The position numbers and the translations under genes were made by a program. From contig NC_021681.1 of NCBI RefSeq assembly GCF_000247815.1, positions 22,343,789-22,407,788 of the forward strand: 64,000 bases of DNA. The letters are read 5' to 3'. The notes beneath the pieces are model-generated. The model was not told the origin of the DNA. It saw nothing but the letters and a program-made list of their open reading frames with translations, and did not search any database. The stretch is from Ficedula albicollis. Taxonomy: Eukaryota > Chordata > Aves > Passeriformes > Muscicapidae. Position 1 is the first letter of the stretch. The number at the start of each line of letters is the position of its first letter. Of the stretch, positions 14,241 to 25,416 are shown piece by piece.

Positions 14241-14507
14241 AAAGAAATTCTTCCCTGTGAGGGTGGTGAGACTGTCACAGGGTGCCCAGAGAAGCTGTGG
14301 CTGCCCCTGGATTCCTGGAAGTGTCCAAGGCCAGGTTGGATGGGGTTTGGAGCAACCTGGGACAGTGGGAAGTGTCCCTGACTGTGGCTTTCCCGTTACA
14401 TCTTCCCTCTCCCCAACCCTTCCCTAACACCTGACCATGGCAGGGACTGGAACAAGATGATCTTGAAGGTCCCTTCCGACCCAAACCCCTCTAGGATTCT
14501 GTGATTT
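14241..14507 (+). mobile_element. CR1 LINE 3' end with a ~55-nt internal insertion
   Basis: It reads through the typical CR1 3' region: AAATTCTTCCCTGTGAGGGT, CAGAGAAGCTGTGGCTGCCC, GGCCAGGTTGGATGGGGTTT, GAGCAACCTGG, CCATGGCAGGGACTGGAACA, AAGGTCCCTTCCGACCCAAA and finally AGGATTCTGTGATTTT. The usual GTGTCCCTGCCCATGGCAGG junction is split by about 55 nt (14379-14434) flanked on both sides by CCTGA. It is non-autonomous and 5'-truncated, as is usual for CR1. Confidence 0.9.
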
Positions 14508-15209
14508 TACTCTCATGCCCTTCTCCTTTGATCCTGAATCAAAAGAACCAGGACAAATGAAACAAAGTTGATCACCAAACAGATGAAATTTCCTAATGAC
14601 TCCCTTCAAGGTCTCTGCCAGCACAATTTAGATGGATGCATCAACATGTACAAACTAAAATGCGCTGTGAATTAAGAAGCATTGCCCTGATGAGGGAATA
14701 CTTGCTGTAATTTGTTTTGCAGGCACTTAGCAAAAACGGAATAAGAAGAAATAGGGAGAGCACCCAACAAAGTAATATGAAAATGGAGGCTCTGGCAGCC
14801 TCTGAAATGAACACTTTTAATGCAATTAGAGCATGGAGCAGATGAGGGACTCTGGACACAAAGCAGCCAAACTCTAGTTGTGCCTTTTTCACACTGCTGC
14901 AGGTCTGAGACAATCTGTTCCACAAGTGACTGGAAAATACATTACAGCTGTGAGGAAAATGGATTTTTCTTTTCTTCTAAAGCTACTGTGAAATATAAAT
15001 TGGGAATTCATCAGCTATGAGCTGCTGCAAAGTAACACTGTTCTTAAAATATTCTCCTGGCTCCAGAGGACCTTGGTTAACTGCAGACAGAGAACAGGGG
15101 TCTTTCATTTCATAAAATGTCCTGGGAAGGATCATTAGAAATTACTTACAGACTCCTTCAGAGGCTTTTTAATTTCCATTTGCAGACTCTGAGTGATGAC
15201 AAAGCAGAA
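14508..15209. other. intergenic, no gene seen
   Basis: Mildly AT-rich DNA between two CR1 fragments; no coding exon, RNA gene or repeat was recognised. Confidence 0.45.
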
Positions 15210-15295
15210 AGGTTTTAGGCTGGAGGAGGGTAGATTTAGATTAGATATTGGGAAGAAATTCTTCCCAGTGAGGGTGGGCATTTCAACAAGTGAGG
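15210..15295 (+). mobile_element. CR1 LINE internal fragment
   Basis: AGATTTAGATTAGATATTGG followed by GAAGAAATTCTTCCCAGTGAGGGTGGG is the CR1 segment just upstream of the 3'-UTR region. It lacks the tail and the terminal octamers. Confidence 0.75.
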
Positions 15296-18200
15296 AGCAG
15301 TCCTGCTCCTCCAAGGTCTGCTCAGAGACCGGTGTGGGCCACTGAACCTAGTGCTATACATGTCTGTACATCTCTCTGCTCTGCCCAAAGCTGCCTATGC
15401 TCTGCTCTGTGGTCAGGTCCAGCTGTGCTTTGATTCCAAAATGCCCAGGCCAGGCTTCCAGGCCAGGCTTTGGCTCAGGCCCCTCACAGTCACTGTGTCA
15501 GAGGGCAGTGTTGTTATCCAGAGAGCTCACAGGATGTGGTGGGCCGGCCTCCAACACCATCATCCAGCTCTAGTCCAACAGCCATGCCATGAAAGTGGGT
15601 CCTGCAGGGGTAACCCCACACCACCAGAGTGGGAGCAGCGTTTGAAGTCAGCACTAATCACCTCAGCCCATCACCTGCACGATTAAACCTTTCTTCCCCC
15701 ACCAAGCAGCAGATGCCAGCACAAACAGCACAACCCCCCTGATTCCCTGCTAATCACTGAACAAACTCACTACAAAGGGGACCCCAAGCCCTGGGGAGCA
15801 GAGTGGGGACAGGGATGCATGGGGACCCCAGAGGGGGAAGTCTGTGCTCAGTCTGTGCTGTGCTCTGCAAGGGCAGGGGAACAGTGGCTGTCCACACTGA
15901 CAGAGGCAAAGCTCCTCTGGTGCATTCCCCTGCCTGGCCTGTCCCCCTCCCACCACTCTTCTGACAGGTTTGGAGCCCATTTGCCAGCACTGTTCCACAT
16001 TGGGCATGGCACTGATGCTCTCAGGGTGCTGCATTTGCTCAGGTGTCAAGAAAGTCAGGGCACAGGCAAGGAAATGGAGAGAGACAAGAGCACCTCCTGC
16101 CTGAGGTCCCTGGTGGCTCTGGGGACACGATGGGAGCACTGGGGACCCATGGGGGACAAGGAGAGGTGGCAGGGCAGGACAGAGGACCCATGGAACCAGG
16201 CAGAGCACAAGCTGCCACCTTGTCTGCTCATGGAACAATTGATGTTCAAGGGCTTTGAATGAAAACTTAGAGGAGTAGCACGATGGTTTTACAGGTACCT
16301 GAAAGAGGAGCTGAAATCTCCTTTCTCCTGGCTGCAGGCACTTTGATTTTCCTTGAGGTTTTAGAGGCCAAACATCTTCAGTGTCCAGAAAGAAGCTACA
16401 GGCTGGGAAAAAGAAATGTGAGGTCTTCTTCAAAGCCAGAAATATCTTAAAAGCTGTAAAGACAAGATCTTCTTGTGCAAAAGAGTCACTCCCACCTCCA
16501 CTGTCACTTACCTGACCTTTTCATTTGTCTGGAGAGCTGATAAAATTCACATGACAAGATATGCCTGGAGAAAAATCCTTGCTTACAGGTTTTTGGTAGA
16601 AAAAATATGCTTCCCCCAAAAAAAATTGAATCCAAAAAGAGGTATTAAAAGAATACAAAAGCTATTTGAATTTTGGTTATCCAGTTTTTTCCATTTAATT
16701 TCAAAAAGGAAAATATCTAAGTAAGATATTAACTCCTATCAGGATGGGTTTTATTTCTGGTGGCATGGTACCTTCATGCCAGTCATTTGAAAGTGGTGAA
16801 TAAATCCCTCCTGGAGAGCTTACAGTGAGAAAAGTGAGAGCCTGAAGGAAGAACTGACAGCAGATAACAATAAAAACAACAATCACTTTTTCTTTTTTTT
16901 TTTTTTTTTTTCCTCTGGAACTGACATTTTTCTGTGTAAATGTGGAATGAAAAATGTCTTGTTCACTGGGAAAGCAGCTCAAGACAGGCAGTCCCTGCCA
17001 AGGATCCATCCCACCTGCCCTGGAGCAGAGCAGGTAGAGGTGAGCCGAGTGCCCCGATGTTCAGGCACCCAGCCCAGCTCTGCTGCCTCCCCATCCCTTT
17101 TATTTTTCTTGCTATTTCTACCACTGGCCTGGGGCTCTCCTCCCAGGAGAACTGATATTTTCCAGCAGCGTGCTGGTAGCTATTAAAGTCCCACCAGGCG
17201 CCTCCCTGCCGGGAGCATCTCGCTCCCCCTGCAGAGCTCATTGCTGCCTTGAGCTCTCTGAAACCCCAGCACCAACCCCCTCGTGTGCTCACAGCTTTCC
17301 TGCAGGGCTTTTCTCCACTTTCTTCCCCTGCTGCCCTTTGCCACCACCGGTTCAGTTTTCCCAGTGGTTTCACTTGGACGTAGAACGCTTCATTTCCCAC
17401 CCTCTGCCACTGCCAGGGACCAGCGCTGAGCTCTGTTCCCTCTGGGGCACTCTGCATCCCCAGCAGAGAAGAACTGGAATAGTTTAAATTAAAACCATTT
17501 CCCTCGTATACATTCATCAGCACCAGCCACGGCAGATGCTGCACCTCTCAACACATTCAGCAAAAGGAGAATCTCAGCAGCAGCAGCTCTGAGTCTCTCC
17601 AGATGCCAGCGCAGAGGTGTCTCCTCCTGCTCGCTGCCCTGGCCAAGGGGATGATTGATTTTACAGCACCACAGCCAAATCAGCTGTCACAGACAGCAGC
17701 TCTGGGGAAGACTTCTCTGCTGACTCCTTGGGAGCTTTGAAAGATCCATAGTAATTATTTTTCCTTAAGAAAACAGATGAATTAATCCTTCTGCTAGGGT
17801 TGTGGTTAGCTTTCCTCAAACTGGTGTTTTCAAAAGATTGCAGAAAGCAAACAAGACTGCCTAGCACCATTTTTCAAAATCATTCCCAGTCGTGCAGTTC
17901 AAACACTCCATGAGATTTCCAGAAGAAAATAGATCAGATTTCTGAAGTGCTCAGTGGGTGCTGCTGCCTGCACAAAGCTGGGGACGTTGTCTTGTGCCTC
18001 AAAAGAGAGCAGCAGATTTGGCACAGATCTCACATGTCTGAGATGGATGCCAAATACATGCTCTGCCTGAGCTTTAGCTGCATTCTCTTTTCTGAGATGA
18101 TTCATTTATAGCCTTCAAATATGAAATACAGATACTCCAGGAGAGAAAACAGGGGAATCCAGCAATGGATGTGGTTCATGTGCACAGTCATGATAACGAC

Positions 18201-18525
18201 ACTCTGCTCTAAGCCCCAGGAAAAGATGAGAAAAGCCTCAACTTTGCAACATGGACACCTCATGGCACAGCTAAGAAGGTTTGGTAAAGGGAATTGATAA
18301 GGTAGCCAAGGAAAAACCTTATTTTTTCAGGTGGAATTGCTTTCTGTGAAAGGCATCAGAGAAGTAGCTCTCAGAAAATTCACTCCAATTTCGTACAATT
18401 TGCTGTAAATTAGTTTCATCAGTGACAATTAAGCAGAAATGCCACCTCAAAGACCTCTAACCCTTGAAAGTCAGACTTAGACATCAGCAACGCAGATGTC
18501 TCTTCTCTGCAAATGCTCTGCAGAT
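15296..18525. other. intergenic, no gene seen
   Basis: Contains a 19-nt T run at 16893-16911. The longest reading frame (about 227 codons on the - strand, 15750-16433) overlaps other long frames on both strands in a GC-richer patch and has no recognised domain, so it is treated as chance. No RNA gene was recognised. Confidence 0.45.
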
Positions 18526-18620
18526 AATCACAGAACCATCAAATGTTTTGGGTTGAAAGGGACCTTAAAGTCCATCTGATTCCAACCCCCTGTTTCCACT
18601 AGACCAATTGCTCAATTTAA
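18526..18620 (-). mobile_element. CR1 LINE 3' fragment
   Basis: AATCACAGAACCATCAAATG, then TTTTGGGTTGAAAGGGACCT, TAAAGTCCATCTGATTCCAA and CCCCCTGTTTCCACTAGACC are the reverse complement of the CR1 3' terminus. The copy decays after about 95 bp. Confidence 0.85.
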
Positions 18621-19783
18621 CGGTCAAACCTTCTTTTCTGTGGCTATACAAAGATAACCCTCAGTTAAAAAATCAGTTTATTTATCAAGCTCCTCAGTAT
18701 GACTTTACAAACACTTACATTTGACAGGGGAGGTTGTGATCATGTTGAAATCCGTGGAGGTTTGCTCAGCAGCCCCACACAGCAGCACTTCACCTGCTGA
18801 GCAAAGATCAACTGGGACAGGTGATCAGGATCCTGACTAGGTCTTGGTTTGTGGATTTAATATTTTTTTTTACCTGAAATAAGAGAGCACAGCTTTATGA
18901 CAATAGAGAATTTTGGCTTACTTAGCTGGAAAATAAAAAAAATAATAAAAAAAGGCAGATTGAGAGAGGATACAACTGCTGTTTATGAGTAAATAAGGAA
19001 TATCACAGCAGGAAAAGAAAATAATTAGGCTAAAAACCCCTAGTCAGAACTAGTGGGAATGAGCTGGCCATAAATTATTCAGGATGGAAATGAGAAGTTT
19101 CACCCCATTAAAGAAATCTTCATAACAACATCAATTCTTGCCTCCAGTTAGTGTAAAATATGGAGCTGGAAGGGGGTGGGGCAGAGGGGAGAACTTACCA
19201 GAATTGTATTCTGAAAGGAACGAATGGCAGCAGCAGAAGGGAAAAAGCCTCTTTACACATGGCAGCAAATAAACAACCACAACCCAGTACAAATATGCAC
19301 ATTACAGAATAACTAACAGTGTTGGGGAAGAAATGGCCAATATCCCTGGCTCCTCTTAGCTTATGATTTCTTTATTATTGCCATTAAGAACCTTTTTGGC
19401 ATTTTATAGGATGGCTTGAATGCAAATTACAGGAAGGTCAGTGTAAAAACACATTTATTAAATAAACTGTGTTTTCTTAAACTTCCTTATGATAAGAAAT
19501 GTCTCTGTGGATCTTTAATGAGACAGCACTGTGGCCCTTGTCTAAACCCAGGGTCAGAGCATGAGAAAGACTGGGCTGGCTAATTGCAGTCTGAGTCTTA
19601 TTTAACTGCCCAAAATAGAAGAAAATGCTTGGGGAAGGAAGAGTTCATTAGTATCTTCTTGCTCTCACTGTCTTGAAAGCAAGCAGTGATGGTGACCTGT
19701 GATCTTCTGACCGGAGGAAATTCATAGAAAGATAAAAATAAGCATAACTGTCAGGTGGAGGGTAGTTTTGAGCAACACCCCTT
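18621..19783. other. intergenic, no gene seen
   Basis: AT-rich DNA with short A/T runs (near 18861 and 18936-18955). No gene or recognisable transposon was found. Confidence 0.45.
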
Positions 19784-20005
19784 CTGCTACAGTGCTGTGG
19801 GCATGACATTGTCCCCTCCCAGGACAGAGGGGACAACCCCCTCACTCCCAGAGGCTCTGACAGACACATCTCTGATCTCCAGCATCCGAGAGACCTGCTA
19901 CAGTGCTGTGGGCATGACATTGTCCCCTCCCAGGACAGAGGGGACAACCCCCTCACTCCCAGAGGCTCTGACAGACACATCTCTGATCTCCAGTATCTGA
20001 GAGAC
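19784..20005. repeat. tandem duplication, 111-bp unit, two copies
   Basis: Copies at 19784-19894 and 19895-20005 both start CTGCTACAGTGCTGTGGGCA and end GAGAGACC or GAGAGAC. They differ at about two positions (AGCATCCGA versus AGTATCTGA). The unit length is a multiple of three, so frames on both strands stay open across it; this creates repeated peptides without evidence of coding. The near-identity indicates a recent event. Confidence 0.9.
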
Positions 20006-23000
20006 CCACCACCAGCCTGTAATACATTCCCAAGCTGGTTCGTTGCAATACCTTGAACTTGCAATTTGTTTTTAGTTGTAACACTCATCAGAGCAGTTTA
20101 CAGCCTTTAATTCTCCCAAAGCCCTCACAAGGCTGTAACAGCCAGCAAAAAGCAAAGCAGGCAGAGGTTAACTGATCAGCACAGGGTATGTCACAGCTCA
20201 GCAGGAGGAGCCCTGTCCAGATCACTGCTGTTTTATAGCAAAAAACATAAAAGGAAAATCGTGCCAGGCTGGGCCTGAAGTGTGTGCCCTGTCGAAGTTC
20301 TGAGTGCCAGGCTCTGCTGTGCCACCAGCCCTGGGCAGCCAGCATCACTGCCTCACAAAGGGACACTGCAAAAGGCAGAGGTGCAACATGAGGTGGCAAA
20401 ATCCACCTCCAAAGTTTTGGACTCCTCTGGCTCTTTCTGAGGTGGTTTGCTCCTAATAAGTCCTAACAAAGAATTCCTGGTTTGGTCCTAGCAAGTAATT
20501 GTGACCCTTTGGGTGTCCCTAAGGACCTGGGCTCTCCCTCCTTACCACCACCAGGAGCTCCCCTCCAAAACCTGGTGCCACCAGGTGAGCCCACCAGCTT
20601 CTCCACACAGAAAACACAGCATGACCAGATTTCTCCACAGCCATCCCAAACCTTTTCCACTTTAGCCACCCCAAATTTAGAGTGCCAGGGTCACAGGGCA
20701 ACTCCCATTCCCACCTGCCACCGATGTTTGACCATGGAAATTTCACTGATGATAAATCCCTGCATACACACTGGATCATCCTTTAATGAGCTGCCGTGGT
20801 TCAGCCCCAGTCTGGGGTCACCCAGCTCCGGTTAAGCACAAATTTGGCAGAGCCACCTTCACCCACTCGGTGTCAGAGCTGGCCCATGGAAACACCAGGC
20901 TTGCTGAGCTCAACACATCCCTTATCAACAAGGACACCCCTCACAGTGCCTCCTGTTCCTCTTGCCTAAACAAGGAACATCTCAGTGCAAGCCTGGGAGA
21001 GCCTGGAGATAACACAGATACAGCTGCCTTTGTTCCCTGAGCAATCTGCTGGTGGGAGGGAGGGTCTCACACAGGGGAGCTGCTCTTTGGGGCCATCCCA
21101 AATGCTACTGCTGACTCAGCGTGGGCCAGGATGGCTTTCCCAGAGTGCTGGAGCTGCAGGACTCAGAGCTTTGTGCAGCTCCAGGCAGGGTTTATCTCAG
21201 GAAAAGGCAGCAAGGACGGGCTGCAGACACGAGGATGGCAGGAGGAGAACAGCCAAGCACGGTGATATCACAGCTCTGAGTCATTGGCTACACTCAGAGC
21301 TCTGCCCGGGCTGAGACCAGGGGTTGTAAATAGATACCATGAGTAAATGCTAGGAGAAAAAGGAGTTTCGATTTTACTGAGGAGGCAATTGTTGATTAAC
21401 TATTTCACAGCTTGGTCTGTGCTAGGGGACAGATCTGAGCACCAAAATCCTTAAATGGTTTCCATGCCAGGCATGGGCAGCCAGGGAACCTTGAACTGCT
21501 CAGCAGGGATCTCATCTCCCTTCAAGTCTTTCATGCCCTGATGCTGCCCAGCACCTCTCAGGGCTGGGGTTGGATGGTTTTCTACCCCAGAGAAAGCAAA
21601 GGCACACATTGTGTGTTGGCAGGAGCTAATTAGTTCTACAAATACACCCTCCTGAAAATATTCAAAATTATTAGTGATTTTTCATAGCTAAATGGTTTTG
21701 ACAGGCTTTTCAAAATGATGGAAATCTGTTTAACTGAGGAGTAAACACATTCATGCAGATCCAAGGACAGGAGGCAGAGGATGAGCCCCAAGATGAGCTC
21801 CTCTGCAAACTCAGACCCTGAAAGTTCCAGAACCCATCAAGGAACAATAAAGGAGTAAATAATAAAAGTAATAATCCACAGAGCAAAATGCTGCATTTGC
21901 TCTCTGTAACAGCCCTGGTGCCCAGCTTGCTGTGCCATGGTAGCTGAGCATGATTTCTGCTAAACACACACCTCTCTCCCTCCTTAGGTATCACACACCG
22001 TGACGCTCTCTCCAAATCATTTTCCCTGAGCATTGCTTAGCAACTCATTTCTGGTTATCTAACTCCAAGCAGTTCATCTTAATGACCACGCTGGGTTCTT
22101 CTTTTTTTTTTTTTTTTTTTTTCTTTTCAGCTCTTCCCATGCTGTTTTTTCTAGTAAGGAACTGCAACTGGCAGCAATTTCTGGGCAGGGAAGGACATGG
22201 TGCTGCTCTCCTGGCAGCCAGTACAGCTCCCATGGCCCAAAACACACAAAAAGCCCCACTCTCCTTTAAGACTCTTCCTCTATCTCTCCATCTTGAAATA
22301 TCCAGTCTTTTTAATCCTTTTTTAAAAATTGTTTGAGCATAAATGCCAAAATATCCCTTTCTGGTGGAATCAAAAGTTGCAAAATGGGATTTCTCTGGCT
22401 GATGCCCCCACACAGCCCAAGGTGCTGGAAGAGCTGCCCTGCAGTGCAGGCAGCAGGTCAGCCACCTTCCACCTCTGAGGAAGGTTTGCATGGCAGGCTT
22501 CTACATTTTTCCATTCTATACCAGGCATTAATTAATGTGCACAGCAAATTATGCTGGAGAGTTGTGTGAGGAGAGACTGTCATCCAAAACAGAAGGAAAA
22601 GTAGGAGAAGTCTGTAATTACATGCATTTATTCCATCAAAGGGTGCTTCTGGTCAGATCATTAACTGCAAAGCACCACTCAGAGTGCAATCTGATATTTG
22701 GAGGAGTCAAACATCTCATGCCTTCTCGTGCCAGACGAATATTTCAGCTCCTGCATCAATCTCTCTTTCACCTTTCTTGTCTCCACCGCAGTGACAAGTC
22801 CCTTTTCATGGCTTGTAGCATCTTGCCAGTTTTCTCAGGCAGAAAATTTCCCTTTCTGAGTCACTGTAGAATTTCTCAGGCTGTAGAGCAGCCAAAGCCT
22901 CCCCCTGCTTTCCAGCTCTCTGTACAATTTGACAAAATCTTCGCCTCAGCCTGAGGACAGAACTGCAGCCCCATAAACAGCCTGAACACTGGGGGATGTC

Positions 23001-25284
23001 TGCTAAACCCTGTGCTTTGCAAGCTGCAGGTGAATTTATCTACAGAGGTATCTGCACAGGTCATGGGGGCTGTCACCATCATTTGGTGATGGACACCTTA
23101 CTTAGTGTCCTGCAGGTGTGGAGGGCAGAGCTGTGGCTCCAGACAGATCAAATGTTGAATTCCAGGATGGATCTAGAGCCCTCTGAAACAGATCATCTCC
23201 ATCCTGAAGCTCAGAGTCTACACACAAATCTGTTAAAATTCTATTTCACTGGGACCAACAGATTAAAGCAAACCCTACTGATTTTAGAACGACCCTGCCT
23301 AAATCCCTGTGGGATGTGGTAGAGGAAGGCTGTCCTTCCTGGGCAGGAATATTGTGGCATCAAGCAAGCAAGGGCTGTGCCAGAACTTCCATCCTGCCCA
23401 GTGAGTGACCTGCTCCAGCCTGGGCAGCCTCAGCATCCCAGGGGAGCCTGTACTGTGCAATAATGGTTCATTTAGTGTAAACCCAGTGGCACACAGCTGA
23501 TAAAATAGTGTTAGGAAATTCCACACAGCCCAGCACCACATGACTTGAGTGATGAAAGCCGGAGATTTCCTTCCTGTGCGTGATCTGGCTCCACTGTGGC
23601 ATTAAAATCAGGGCATAACATGGAAAGGAGGGTGAGGGGACTTGGCAGGTCACACTCCACCATCAGCAGCTGCTGGTCCTGCCCTGCCCAGCCTTGACCT
23701 GCAGCACTGTTTAAAGGGGAGTGATTCCTAGGCAGGATCTAGGGTCCACTGGCTGTGCAATCTGACATAAATGACTTGGTTTTCTTGTTTCCAATACACC
23801 AGCTTCTTGTATATATCAGAAATGTTTTGAAGATGAAGGTAAGAGAAAGGAACCTTGGGGAATATAAGGAGTTTGGTACCCACTTCCCACTAATACTTAG
23901 GTATAGCTAATATCTGGAGAGAACAGAACAGAGGAAAACAGCTAAAATTTATCTGAAATTATCCCTTTCTCCTTTAAATGGCATCCTTCCTTGATCTGGT
24001 GGGGTTTTTTGTTTTGGTTTGGGTTTTTTTTTTTTTTTGTTCTGGTACCTTACAGTAGTGCCCACACCACCCTGGCTGGCAGCAAACAGAGGGTCACAGC
24101 CTGTTCTGGGCTGCAAACACCAACCCCTAGAGAAGGAGGCTAAACACAGGTCAAAAGCATTTGGTGAGTAGCTGCAGCTTGTGGTTATTTCAGCTAATAA
24201 AATTTTAATCCTCTCAATGGTCCGAAAATAGGTTTCGATTTTGGAGAGAGACAAAAAAGCATTCATGCTGCTCCTGGGGTCGTTCCCTGCCCTGCAGCTT
24301 CACTCCACTTTCCAAAATAAGGAGCTCTGCCGTCAATGCATGGCTGCAAAAGCTGGGCTGGAAGGTAATTAGGGCAGGACATAAATATGCATGGTGAGCA
24401 TGGTCCCCTGCCACCAGGGGCATTTTGGGACAAGGCATCTTTTAGTACAGAAATATTACTGCAATCTCTCAGATCTGCGGCTTAATGTAATAAGGCCTCT
24501 CTCAGGCAGAGCACTGGCAGATGTGCAGCAGCCAAATGGATTTTGCAGCCTGAAGCAGCCACCAGACAGCCAAAGGGAAAAGTAAATTTCCCTCCAGTAC
24601 AAGGGACTGTGGGGGCAGCAGCAGAGCCCATGGAATGGCTCAGGGAGCATCAGTGATCCCATTCCCTTGATCCCACATCATCTAGATGGGGCTCCCTGTC
24701 CCTTTCAAGGCAAGGGTGTCCCTCCTTTTCACCATCACCTGCTCTCTGGCAGAAAATGTATAGTGGAAAGGCCTTACCCTGATGAATTGATTTTAAATTT
24801 CTGCAAATTGAGTAAACTCCAGCAGGATGAGGAACATGAAACAAACCCTGAGCACAGAAGATATTTCAGGATCACAGCATGTGCTGTGTGTGAAGACCCC
24901 AAACACAGACCCTGCACCCCCAGATGTCCCTGGCTTACCAGGCAGTGAAACACCCAGACCTGTGTTTCACCCTTCTCATTGCCTCAGGCTTGAGAGAGCT
25001 CAGCCACTTTAAGGTCAGGAAAGGATTTATGCAAGCAAAGAATATCTCAGAGAGACTCTGAAAATAATAGCAACAGCATTATCCAAAAATGTTATATTCA
25101 TTAACTGATTAAATCATACAACAGTGTAATAATTTATTTTAACTGTAAGCTGTAGCACAGTGTCTAGATTGCCAAGTCAATGCATCTTTTCCAGTCTCAA
25201 AAGAACCCTTTCTACAGGAGGTATTGGCATCAGCACTTAAGACTGATAATGCAGCTGTTAAGAGACTCCCCATGGACAGCCCAT
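20006..25284. other. intergenic, no gene seen
   Basis: Holds a 21-nt T run at 22102-22122 followed by CTTTTCAG, which resembles a splice acceptor but has no exon-like sequence after it, and a T run at 24024-24038. Many overlapping short frames occur but none has recognisable similarity. No CR1 copy was recognised in this 5.3 kb. Confidence 0.45.
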
Positions 25285-25416
25285 TCCTGAGAGTGTTCAG
25301 GTTGGATGGGGCTCTGAGCAGCCTGGTCTAGCTGAAGGTGTCCCTGCCCATGGCAGAGGGGGGGAGTGAGATGTTCTTTGAGGTTTCTGCCAACCCAAAC
25401 CCTTGTGAGTCTATAT
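25285..25416 (+). mobile_element. CR1 LINE 3' end
   Basis: GTTCAGGTTGGATGGGGCTC, GAGCAGCCTGGTCTAGCTGA, AGGTGTCCCTGCCCATGGCA and TTTCTGCCAACCCAAACCCT follow the CR1 3' consensus, ending near TGTGAGTCTATAT in place of the usual ATTCTGTGATTCTATG. Confidence 0.85.

Noticed and set aside
15750..16433. 227-codon open frame on the - strand
   Set aside because: Overlaps other long frames on both strands in a GC-richer patch; no domain and no exon borders.
22102..22130. T21 followed by CTTTTCAG as a splice acceptor
   Set aside because: No exon-like sequence or donor follows; an ordinary poly-T tract explains it.
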